Part shown: piece after piece, positions 1 through 5,505 of the stretch
Layout: each line of letters starts with the position of its first letter
How positions within the stretch are numbered: the stretch's first letter is position 1
Assembly: GCA_012513625.1 (NCBI GenBank)
Contig: JAAZBW010000482.1
Location: forward strand, 1 to 7,110
From: Actinomycetales bacterium
Lineage (GTDB): Bacteria > Actinomycetota > Actinomycetes > Actinomycetales > Actinomycetaceae
Length of the DNA stretch: 7,110 bases
Direction of reading: 5' to 3'
Notes under the pieces: generated by a model
Databases searched by the model: none
Seen by the model: only the letters and a program-made list of their open reading frames with translations
Told to the model about the DNA's origin: nothing
Translations under genes and position numbers: made by a program

Positions 1-423
1 CCGCTCCACAAAGCCCAGGAACCTGTCCGCCGCGTCCTCGCGCGTGAATCCGCCCCGATCCTCGAGCCACCCCGGGTTCCCGAAGTGGTGCAGGGTCACG
101 AGCGGCCGGATCCCACGCTCGCGCAGGTCCCGGATCTCCTCGCGGTAGCGGTGGAGCGCCGCCTCATCGAAGAGGCCGTCCGACGGTTCCACGCGCGCCC
201 ACTCAATGCTGATGCGCGCAATCTGCAGCCCCAGTTCCTGCATCAGCGCGTTGTCCTCCCGCCACCTCCTCCAGTGGTCTGTGGTGGGATCCGGGGTGGA
301 GCCGTCGGCGGTATTGCCGGCCTCCGCCCAGTCGTGCCAGTTGGTGCGTGGCATGCTGCCCTCGATCTGCAGGGCGGCGGAGGCGGTGCCGAGGAGGAGG
401 CCGTTCAGGGACGTCGTCGTCAT
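1..423 (-). CDS. Glycoside hydrolase family 1 protein (beta-glucosidase type), N-terminal part, cut by window edge
   Basis: The minus strand is open from ATG at 423 to base 1 with no stop, giving 141 residues of an enzyme whose family is usually about 400-480 residues, so the C-terminal two thirds lie outside the window. GH1 enzymes hydrolyse beta-linked glucosides or galactosides with a retaining mechanism. Visible landmarks are LLGTASAALQIEG (residues 10-22; Q19 is the conserved sugar-binding Gln), DHWRRWREDNALMQELG (49-65), RISIEWARVEP (70-80) and TLHHFGNPGWLEDRGGF (110-126; H113 matches the conserved active-site His). The NWHDW stretch (28-32) replaces the SIWDTF-like segment of classical beta-glucosidases and fits a GH1 branch common in Gram-positive bacteria. 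The acid/base Glu and the nucleophile Glu fall outside the window, so activity cannot be confirmed. There is no signal peptide, so a cytoplasmic enzyme acting on imported sugars is inferred. It is divergent from the 2-hydroxyacid dehydrogenase gene, 122 bp away. The family call is firm; the substrate is unknown. Confidence 0.9.
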   Translation of the reverse strand, partial: MTTTSLNGLLLGTASAALQIEGSMPRTNWHDWAEAGNTADGSTPDPTTDHWRRWREDNALMQELGLQIARISIEWARVEPSDGLFDEAALHRYREEIRDLRERGIRPLVTLHHFGNPGWLEDRGGFTREDAADRFLGFVER

Positions 424-430
424 ACCCCGA

Positions 431-436
431 ACCCTA
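431..436 (-). promoter_or_regulatory. Candidate -10 box (TAGGGT) for the GH1 gene, possibly leaderless
   Basis: On the minus strand TAGGGT fits the actinobacterial -10 pattern TANNNT and ends 7 nt before the ATG at 423. Transcription would then start at or next to the A of the start codon, giving a leaderless mRNA. No convincing -35 hexamer is visible. The AGGG inside this box could instead act as a weak Shine-Dalgarno with the promoter further upstream; the sequence alone does not decide. Confidence 0.4.
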
Positions 437-455
437 AACGCTCCCTGCCACGGCC

Positions 456-471
456 CGCGTGTATCCACGCG
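456..471. promoter_or_regulatory. Perfect inverted repeat CGCGTG-N4-CACGCG, candidate operator
   Basis: Two 6-bp arms (456-461 and 466-471) are perfect inverted complements around TATC. The repeat lies between the divergent GH1 and dehydrogenase genes. Relative to a GH1 transcript starting near 423 it covers about -33 to -48, a position where a bound dimeric regulator could act on that promoter. GH1 genes are often controlled by local LacI- or TetR-type regulators, but none is encoded in this window, and GC-rich DNA yields short palindromes by chance. Function is inferred only. Confidence 0.35.
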
Positions 472-533
472 AAACCGCCCTTCGCCGCCCGCGGAACGGG
501 ACGGAAGTACCGTGCCCACAGCGGGGCCTCCCA

Positions 534-539
534 TAGGCT
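534..539 (+). promoter_or_regulatory. Candidate -10 box (TAGGCT) for the 2-hydroxyacid dehydrogenase gene, possibly leaderless
   Basis: TAGGCT matches TANNNT and is separated by 6 nt from the ATG at 546, so the transcript would begin at about the start codon. No purine-rich Shine-Dalgarno is present at the usual distance; the six bases before the ATG are TCCCCC. No clear -35 is seen about 17 nt upstream. A leaderless mRNA is the most economical reading. Confidence 0.45.
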
Positions 540-545
540 TCCCCC

Positions 546-1457
546 ATGACGAATCTCGTGGTCTCCGTACCCTCTCCGAGCCTCACTGAACTCATCGATC
601 CCCTCCCCGAGGGTGTCGAGGTCATCGAGTGGGACCTCACCTCCCCCGCCCCCCGCGAGTCGATCGACATGGTGGTTTTCCCGCCCTTCGCACCTCCCCA
701 CCTGCTGGAGGCCACGGCGGGCATCGAGACCCAACTCCTCCAGATGCAGTCCATCGGCTACGACGCCCTCATTGGCAAGGTCCCGGCCGGCAAGGTGGTC
801 GCCAACGGCGGTTCCGTCCACGAGACGGCGACGGCGGAGCTCACCCTGGCCATCCTTCTCGCCGCGGTCCGTGAGTTGCCCCAGGTGGTCCGTAACCAGG
901 ACCTCTCCCAGTGGCGCACCTTCTCGGTGCGTGGGCTCGCCGACTCCCGCGTCCTCATCGTGGGCTCGGGCGGCGTGGGCCGCGCGATTGCCGAGCGGCT
1001 GATCCCGTTCGAGGTGGAACTCACCCGGGTGGCCACGCGCGAGCGCGACGACGATCTCGGCCACATCCATGGCACCGAGAAGCTGCCGGAGCTCCTGCCC
1101 GAATCGGACGTGGTGATCGTGATCGTGCCGCTCACGCCGGACACGGACGGCATGGTGAATGACGAGTTCCTGACCGCCATGCCGGACGGCGCCGTGCTCG
1201 TGAACGTGGCCCGCGGCAAGGTGGCGGACACGGACGCTCTGCTGCGTCACGCGGACCGCCTGAAGATCGTGGCCGATGTGACGGATCCGGAGCCACTGCC
1301 GGCGGACCACCCGCTGTGGCAGAAGGCCGCGCTCATCACGCCGCACATCGCCGGCGCCACAAACGCGCAGTGGCCACGGCTGGGTGCGCTGCTGCGCCGC
1401 CAGATCGAGCACCTGGTGGCGGGCGAGGAGCCCGAGAACATCGTCCTGCGCGGCTAG
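546..1457 (+). CDS. D-isomer-specific 2-hydroxyacid dehydrogenase family protein
   Basis: This 303-residue cytoplasmic oxidoreductase should interconvert a 2-hydroxyacid and its 2-oxoacid with a nicotinamide cofactor. The N-terminal catalytic lobe covers about residues 1-95. The interdomain helix (HETATAELTLAILLAAVREL, 92-111) leads into the Rossmann lobe, with the dinucleotide loop GSGGVG at 140-145. The three catalytic residues are present: R223 in NVARG, E249 in DPEPLP, and H267 in TPHIAG. The end of the second Rossmann strand (about 160-168, TRVATRERD) has basic and small residues where NAD-specific members carry an Asp, so NADP(H) preference is inferred. At 303 residues it is a compact member without the regulatory C-terminal domains of longer 3-phosphoglycerate dehydrogenases. 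The ATG at 546 is chosen because homology begins immediately and a -10-like box sits just upstream. It is a single-gene unit, divergent from the GH1 gene and convergent with the short-chain dehydrogenase. The substrate (glyoxylate, hydroxypyruvate, phosphoglycerate or other) cannot be assigned. Confidence 0.93.
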   Translation: MTNLVVSVPSPSLTELIDPLPEGVEVIEWDLTSPAPRESIDMVVFPPFAPPHLLEATAGIETQLLQMQSIGYDALIGKVPAGKVVANGGSVHETATAELTLAILLAAVRELPQVVRNQDLSQWRTFSVRGLADSRVLIVGSGGVGRAIAERLIPFEVELTRVATRERDDDLGHIHGTEKLPELLPESDVVIVIVPLTPDTDGMVNDEFLTAMPDGAVLVNVARGKVADTDALLRHADRLKIVADVTDPEPLPADHPLWQKAALITPHIAGATNAQWPRLGALLRRQIEHLVAGEEPENIVLRG

Positions 1458-1464
1458 GACCTCG

Positions 1465-1489
1465 CTGGCGGTGCCGCAAATCACGCCAG
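1465..1489 (+). terminator. Small hairpin downstream of the dehydrogenase stop, weak terminator candidate
   Basis: CTGGCG (1465-1470) pairs with CGCCAG (1484-1489). With G1471 bulged, TG (1472-1473) also pairs with CA (1482-1483), leaving an 8-nt loop. It starts 8 nt after the stop codon. On the plus strand it is followed by an A/C-rich stretch and no T run, so it is not a standard intrinsic terminator. It could stall polymerase or shield the mRNA 3' end. Confidence 0.3.
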
Positions 1490-1552
1490 ACAAACACAAC
1501 GCCGAGTGTGTGGCGTGGGACCGGGAATCCTGGTCCACGCCACACACTCGGC
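1489..1552 (-). terminator. Long stem-loop intrinsic terminator of the short-chain dehydrogenase gene, between convergent genes
   Basis: The arm at 1501-1522 (beginning gccgagtgtgtggcgtgg) is complementary to 1532-1552, giving about 21 base pairs with a single bulged G and a 9-nt loop, part of which (GGAATCC) can fold further. It begins 14 nt past the SDR stop codon (1567). On the minus strand the stem is followed by GTTGTGTTTGTC, a broken but T-rich tail, so it fits an intrinsic terminator for SDR transcripts. On the plus strand the stem is followed by GAAGTTGG, with no T run, so termination of the dehydrogenase transcript may be weaker, although the stem is symmetric and could serve both. 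The stem is unusually long for a terminator. Confidence 0.75.
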
Positions 1553-1566
1553 GAAGTTGGCTCGGG

Positions 1567-2340
1567 TCAGCGGCCCACGTAGCCGGCGTCCACGTGCAGC
1601 GTGGTGCCGGTGACATAGCTCGAGTAGTCAGAAATGAGCCACAGCGAGCCCTCAGCAACCTCGCGGGGCTGAGCGAACCGGTTCAGCAGGGAGAGCTGCG
1701 GTGCGTAGGACTCCTCGTCGAGTCCGAACTCCTCGAGCGCGCCACGGAGCATCGGCGTGTCGATCGCACCCGGCGCCACCGAGTTCACGCGGATGTTGAG
1801 GGGCCCGTTCTCCATCGCGGCCACCTTGGTCATCATGATGACGCCCGCCTTGGCGGCGCAGTACGCCGGCGTGTTGGGCTGGGGGCGGAAACCGGAAACC
1901 GAGGAGATGTTGACGATCGAGCCGCCGCCGCCCTGCTTGATCATCTGCTGGAGCTCGTACTTCATGCACAGGGCCGTGCCCGTGAGATCGACGCCGATGA
2001 GCCGCTCCCAGTAGTCCTCATCAAAATCTGCCACAGCGCCGTTGTCCGGGGTGAGGGCCGCGTTGTTGACGGCGCCATCGAGGCGGCCGTAGGTGTCCAC
2101 GGCGAACTTCACCATGTTCTGGACCTCATCCGATTTGGAAATGTCCACGTGCACGAACGCGGCCGTGCCCCCCGCGGCCACGATCTCGTCCGTGACGGCC
2201 TGGCCCTTCTCGTCGTTGAAATCGGCCAGGACCACGTTCGCCTTGGCATCGGCGAAGAGCCGCGCGGTGGCCTCACCCATGCCCATCGCCGCGCCCGTGA
2301 CGATGACGGTCTTGCCTTCGAGGATCGGGAACGACTGCAT
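1567..2340 (-). CDS. Short-chain dehydrogenase/reductase (classical SDR)
   Basis: This 257-residue cytoplasmic NAD(P)-dependent oxidoreductase has the usual length for classical SDRs and one Rossmann domain. Visible motifs are TGAAMGMG (15-22, cofactor glycines), D40 at the end of strand 2 (favours NAD over NADP), HVDIS (64-68), NNAA (92-95), S147 in NISSVSG, and YCAAK (Y160, K164). Thus Ser-Tyr-Lys are all present. The place usually held by the fourth catalytic residue, Asn in a VNLTG-type motif, reads VDLTG (D118). The C-terminal NSVAPGAIDTPM and VTGTTLHVDAGY segments are typical of the family, which includes FabG-like, glucose and steroid dehydrogenases; the substrate cannot be read from the sequence. 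The ATG at 2340 has a strong Shine-Dalgarno. The gene lies 106 nt downstream of der on the same strand but has its own promoter-like box and terminator, so it is probably a separate unit. Confidence 0.92.
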   Translation of the reverse strand: MQSFPILEGKTVIVTGAAMGMGEATARLFADAKANVVLADFNDEKGQAVTDEIVAAGGTAAFVHVDISKSDEVQNMVKFAVDTYGRLDGAVNNAALTPDNGAVADFDEDYWERLIGVDLTGTALCMKYELQQMIKQGGGGSIVNISSVSGFRPQPNTPAYCAAKAGVIMMTKVAAMENGPLNIRVNSVAPGAIDTPMLRGALEEFGLDEESYAPQLSLLNRFAQPREVAEGSLWLISDYSSYVTGTTLHVDAGYVGR

Positions 2341-2348
2341 GATGTGAT

Positions 2349-2355
2349 TCCTTCC
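2349..2355 (-). promoter_or_regulatory. Ribosome binding site (GGAAGGA) of the short-chain dehydrogenase gene
   Basis: On the minus strand GGAAGGA lies 8 nt before the ATG at 2340. It is the clearest Shine-Dalgarno in the window and fixes the SDR start. It contrasts with the GH1 and 2-hydroxyacid dehydrogenase genes, which have no such site. Confidence 0.8.
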
Positions 2356-2379
2356 AGAACGGGTGGTGGTGTTCTCTCC

Positions 2380-2385
2380 ACCGTA
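2380..2385 (-). promoter_or_regulatory. Candidate -10 box (TACGGT) for the short-chain dehydrogenase gene
   Basis: TACGGT on the minus strand fits TANNNT. A start about 7 nt downstream would give a leader of roughly 30 nt containing the GGAAGGA site. No good -35 hexamer is visible. The rest of the der-SDR gap (2386-2446) shows only a 4-bp GGTG/CACC stem and no convincing terminator for der, so read-through from the core operon cannot be excluded. Confidence 0.4.
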
Positions 2386-2446
2386 GCGAGCACCCGTTGG
2401 CAGGTGGCCGGAATCGGTGGCGTGGCACCCGTCCCCGTGGAACCCC

Positions 2447-4018
2447 TCAGCGGCGGCGCTTCTCCCGCACCCGCACCGAGATCTCGATGGGCGTGCCCTC
2501 GAATCCGAACGCCTCGCGGAGCTTCCGCTCGATGAACCGCCGGTAGCCGGCCTCCAGGAAACCGGAGGCGAAGATCACGAACCGCGGCGGCCGGGTCTGC
2601 GCCTGGGTGCCGAACAGGATGCGCGGCTGCCGTCCCCCGCGCACGGGGTGCGGGTTTGCCGCCACCAGCTCACCGAGGAACGCATTCAGCCGACCGGTGG
2701 TGACGCGGTTGTCCCAGCTGCCGAGCGATGTTTCCAGCGCCCGCACGAGCCGGTTGGTGTGCCATCCCGTCAGTGCGGAGACGTTGATGCGGGGCGCCCA
2801 CTGCACCTGGACGAGTTCCCTCTCCAGCTCCTTCTCCAGGTAGTAGCGACGGTCACCGTCCACGAGGTCCCACTTGTTGACGGCGATCACGAGCGCACGG
2901 CCGGCGTCGATTGCCTGCTGGATCACCCGGATGTCCTGCTCGGTGAGGAGCTCCGAGCCGTCCACGAGAACCACCGCCACCTCGGCCTTCTCGATCGCGG
3001 CCTGGGTGCGCAGCGAGGCGTAGAAGTCCGCGCCGCTCGTCTGGTGTACCCGGCGCCGGATACCGGCGGTGTCCACCAGCACCCACGGCCGCCCGCCAAG
3101 CTCCACCACCTCGTCCACCGGATCGCGCGTGGTCCCGGCAACATCGTGCACCACCACGCGTGCCTCTCCCGCCAGGCGGTTCAGGAGCGAGGACTTCCCC
3201 ACGTTCGTGCGCCCCACGAGCGCCACGCGCCGCGGACCACCCTCGGGCGGCGGGGCCGCCACCGCGGATTCCTCCGGCAGCACGCGCATCGCCGCATCCA
3301 GCAGCTCCCCGATGCCACGGCCATGCAGCGCGGAGATCGGGTACGGCTCCCCCATGCCGAGGGACCAGAACTGGGTGGCGTCCGACTCTCCCGAGGGCCC
3401 GTCCACCTTGTTCACCGCGAGTACCACGGGCTTCTTCCTGCGCCGCAACATCTGCACCACGCGTGCGTCCGTGTCCGTGATTCCCACGGTGCCGTCCACC
3501 ACCAGGAGCACCGCGTCCGAGAGGTCCACGGCCACCTCGGCCTGCTCGGCCACGCGGGCGTCGATGCCCGCCACGTCCACCTCCCAGCCGCCCGTGTCCA
3601 CGAGCGTGAACTCGTGGCCGGCCCACTCCGCCGGGTACTTCACGCGGTCCCGGGTCACGCCCGGGGTGTCCTGCACCACGGCCTCCCGGCGTCCGAGCAC
3701 GCGGTTGACGAGCGTGGACTTGCCCACGTTCGGCCGCCCGACGATCGCGAGTACCGGCAGCGCCCGCCCGCGTCCGAGCGCCTCGGCCGCCGCCTCGCCG
3801 CCCTCGAGGATCGCGAGGTCCTCCTCGGAGAGCGCGTAGGAACCGAGTCCGTCACGTAGTGCCTCCGCGCGTTGCTCCGCCTCCTGTTCGTCCACGGCGG
3901 TCGGGTCGAACTCGAAGGCCGCGTCGAAGCCGTCATCCGTCCCGTCGACGGCGTGGCTCGCCTGTGCGTGCTCGTCACCCGGGCTGGCGGTGGGGTCGGT
4001 GTGCTCCTCGGAGGTCAT
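2447..4018 (-). CDS. der: Ribosome assembly GTPase Der (EngA), double GTPase
   Basis: Der is an essential GTPase with two tandem G domains and a C-terminal KH-like domain that binds and matures the 50S subunit. Numbering from the ATG at 4018 gives 523 residues. Domain 1 has GRPNVGKS (94-101), DTGG (141-144), NKVD (203-206) and SAL (229-231). Domain 2 has GRTNVGKSS (269-277), DTAG (316-319), NKWD (381-384) and SAL (414-416). The KH-like part covers about 430-523 and ends in a basic tail (VREKRRR). Residues 1-85 form an acidic, probably disordered extension as found in actinobacterial Der; Der proteins without it are about 440-490 residues. In the second P-loop the usual Pro of GRPNVGKS is Thr (T271). 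Start choice: ATG 4018 is preferred because TTG 4054 and GTG 4051 have no ribosome binding site. However, GGCGGA abuts the ATG directly, so its own site is poorly spaced. It follows plsC by 66 nt as the last gene of the core operon. Confidence 0.97.
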   Translation of the reverse strand: MTSEEHTDPTASPGDEHAQASHAVDGTDDGFDAAFEFDPTAVDEQEAEQRAEALRDGLGSYALSEEDLAILEGGEAAAEALGRGRALPVLAIVGRPNVGKSTLVNRVLGRREAVVQDTPGVTRDRVKYPAEWAGHEFTLVDTGGWEVDVAGIDARVAEQAEVAVDLSDAVLLVVDGTVGITDTDARVVQMLRRRKKPVVLAVNKVDGPSGESDATQFWSLGMGEPYPISALHGRGIGELLDAAMRVLPEESAVAAPPPEGGPRRVALVGRTNVGKSSLLNRLAGEARVVVHDVAGTTRDPVDEVVELGGRPWVLVDTAGIRRRVHQTSGADFYASLRTQAAIEKAEVAVVLVDGSELLTEQDIRVIQQAIDAGRALVIAVNKWDLVDGDRRYYLEKELERELVQVQWAPRINVSALTGWHTNRLVRALETSLGSWDNRVTTGRLNAFLGELVAANPHPVRGGRQPRILFGTQAQTRPPRFVIFASGFLEAGYRRFIERKLREAFGFEGTPIEISVRVREKRRR

Positions 4019-4084
4019 TCCGCCATTGTCGGGGACGGGACGCGCCCCCACCAAACGCTTGTGGTGCGGGACGGGTCACTCCGG

Positions 4085-4789
4085 CTACCAGGACGTCTCG
4101 CGCGTCCCCTGATCTCCGGGCAGCTCGATGCCGGTGAGCTCCTGTGCCCGGCGGATGTGCGCCTCCAGTCCGGCGCCGATGATCTCAATCGCCTGGGCGG
4201 TGCCCGCGCGTCCCGTTGGGAGGTCCTCCGGAAGGACGATCGGGGCGCCGAACACCACGTGGGGCCGTGCCCGGAAGCGCGGGATGTGGGCCACCGAGGC
4301 GCCCTTGGGCCGGGTGCCGAGGCAGGCAACGGGGATCACGGGTGCGCCGGAATGCTGGGCGAGCCACGCCACTCCCGCCCTGATCCCGCCTCCGGCACCG
4401 GTGCCACGGGTGCCCTCGGGGAAGATCGCCACCACGCGTCCCTCCTTCAGGAGGTCGAGTCCGATCTGGAGGCCCCTTCGCCCGTTCTTCCGGTCCACCG
4501 GGAACTGGCCGCCCCACCGGAGGAAGAACCCGATCCTCGAGTCCATCATCTCCTTCTTGGTCATGATGTGCGGCGGGCGCGGAATGGCGATGTGCAGGAG
4601 CGGTCCATCGGCAATGCCCACGTGGTTGGAGGCCACGATCACGGGGCCCTCCACGGGGACGTGTTCGCGGCCGATGATCTGCGTGTTCCAGAAGCCGTGG
4701 CCGAGGATGTTGCCCACCGGTACGGACCACCAGCCATGCCGGCGGGCCACGTGTTCGGAGCCGAACTCCTCCCCCGCCCTGGGCCTCAT
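4085..4789 (-). CDS. 1-acyl-sn-glycerol-3-phosphate acyltransferase family protein (PlsC-like)
   Basis: This 234-residue acyltransferase of the PlsC/LPLAT family probably transfers an acyl chain to lysophosphatidic acid to make phosphatidic acid at the inner face of the membrane. The four family blocks are present in order: NHVGIAD (55-61, the NHx4D catalytic pair H56/D61), the GGQFPVDR segment (93-100), FPEGTR (123-128, phosphate binding), and VIPVA (151-155). Length is normal for the family. No clear transmembrane helix is seen; the aromatic N-terminal stretch around 20-35 may be a membrane-surface helix. Its ATG overlaps the cmk stop codon in an ATGA (4 nt), with a weak AGGG 8 nt upstream, which points to translational coupling. 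A plsC-like gene between cmk and der is known from several Micrococcales. The acceptor could be another lysophospholipid, so the specific gene name is withheld. Confidence 0.92.
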   Translation of the reverse strand: MRPRAGEEFGSEHVARRHGWWSVPVGNILGHGFWNTQIIGREHVPVEGPVIVASNHVGIADGPLLHIAIPRPPHIMTKKEMMDSRIGFFLRWGGQFPVDRKNGRRGLQIGLDLLKEGRVVAIFPEGTRGTGAGGGIRAGVAWLAQHSGAPVIPVACLGTRPKGASVAHIPRFRARPHVVFGAPIVLPEDLPTGRAGTAQAIEIIGAGLEAHIRRAQELTGIELPGDQGTRETSW

Positions 4790-5505
4790 GAGGCCATCCC
4801 TGGGGCCCGGCCGGTCAGCCTCTCCACGATCTCGCAGGCCGCGGCGAAGGTCTGCGGCGGTTCAAACTCGGAGTTGTCCAGTTTCACCACGCCGTTGGCG
4901 GCGTCCATGAAGCGGGAGACGGTGGAGTCCTGCTCGTCCCGGCGCACCACCTCATCGCGGGTGGCGGCCACGGCGTCCGCGTCCGCGGCGCCGTGGCGCT
5001 GGCGGGCGCGGCGGGCGAGGCGGGCCTCGGTGCGGGCGATCAGGAGGATCCGAGCGTCCGCGTCCGGGGCAATCACGGTGGTGATGTCCCGGCCCTCCGC
5101 CACGATGCCCCGGCCCCCAGAGAATCCGTCCACCCTCTCCTCCTCGATCAGGTGCCGCTGGAGATCGGCGAGCCAGGCCCTCACCTGCAGGTTGACCGCC
5201 ACGTGGGAGACCACGGCGGCGATGTCCGCGGTGTGGAGCAGCGAGGTCACGTCCTCCTCGCCGAGCCGCACCCGGGGTGAGGCGGGATCCATCACCATCG
5301 TGAGGGGTGTGCGGCGGGTCTCCTCCGCCACGGCATCCTCGTCCGTGAGTTCCACGCCGCGGCGCAGGCACCACAGCGTCACCGCACGGAACATCGAGCC
5401 CGTATCCAGATAGGCGAGCCCGTAGGCGCCCGCGAGCCTGCGGGCGAGCGTGGACTTCCCCGAGCCGGAAGGACCATCGATCGCGATCACCAGGGACCGG
5501 TTCAT
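4786..5505 (-). CDS. cmk: Cytidylate kinase
   Basis: Cmk phosphorylates CMP and dCMP with ATP, returning nucleotides from RNA and lipid turnover to the CDP/dCDP pool. The 239-residue protein has the expected length. It shows the P-loop GPSGSGKS (11-18), the nucleoside-monophosphate segment LDTGSMFRA (33-41), VAEGRDITTV (135-144) and the lid-region RRDEQDS (188-194). Compared with the canonical LDTGAMYRA and EGRDIGT motifs, this protein has Ser, Phe and Thr at three positions (S37, F39, T142). All charged residues visible in these motifs are kept, so an active enzyme is expected. The start at 5505 is chosen because the P-loop follows ten residues later and the ATG overlaps the tyrA stop by one base (TGATG), with GGAGGG about 10 nt upstream. 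An in-frame reading further upstream would run far into tyrA and is not supported. Confidence 0.96.
   Translation of the reverse strand: MNRSLVIAIDGPSGSGKSTLARRLAGAYGLAYLDTGSMFRAVTLWCLRRGVELTDEDAVAEETRRTPLTMVMDPASPRVRLGEEDVTSLLHTADIAAVVSHVAVNLQVRAWLADLQRHLIEEERVDGFSGGRGIVAEGRDITTVIAPDADARILLIARTEARLARRARQRHGAADADAVAATRDEVVRRDEQDSTVSRFMDAANGVVKLDNSEFEPPQTFAAACEIVERLTGRAPGMAS

Noticed and set aside
420..1658. Long minus-strand open frame of about 412 codons opposite the 2-hydroxyacid dehydrogenase
   Set aside because: It runs through the terminator stem and into the SDR coding region on the same strand in another frame, and it has no family resemblance. The opposite strand carries all the catalytic motifs of a known family.
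2365..2382. GGTGG-N8-CCACC inverted repeat in the SDR leader
   Set aside because: Five pairs only and not masking the ribosome binding site; chance occurrence is likely, so it is not called a riboswitch or operator.
4049..4066. Hairpin CACCA-N8-TGGTG between plsC and der
   Set aside because: Only five pairs with no T-rich tail, in GC-rich DNA. It is too weak to call a terminator or regulatory RNA element.
2417..5413. Two long plus-strand open frames (2417-3859 and 3872-5413, about 480 and 513 codons) opposite der, plsC and cmk
   Set aside because: They lie antisense to well-recognised genes and have low-complexity Arg/His/Pro/Gly-rich translations with no recognisable domain. Long antisense frames are expected in high-GC genomes.
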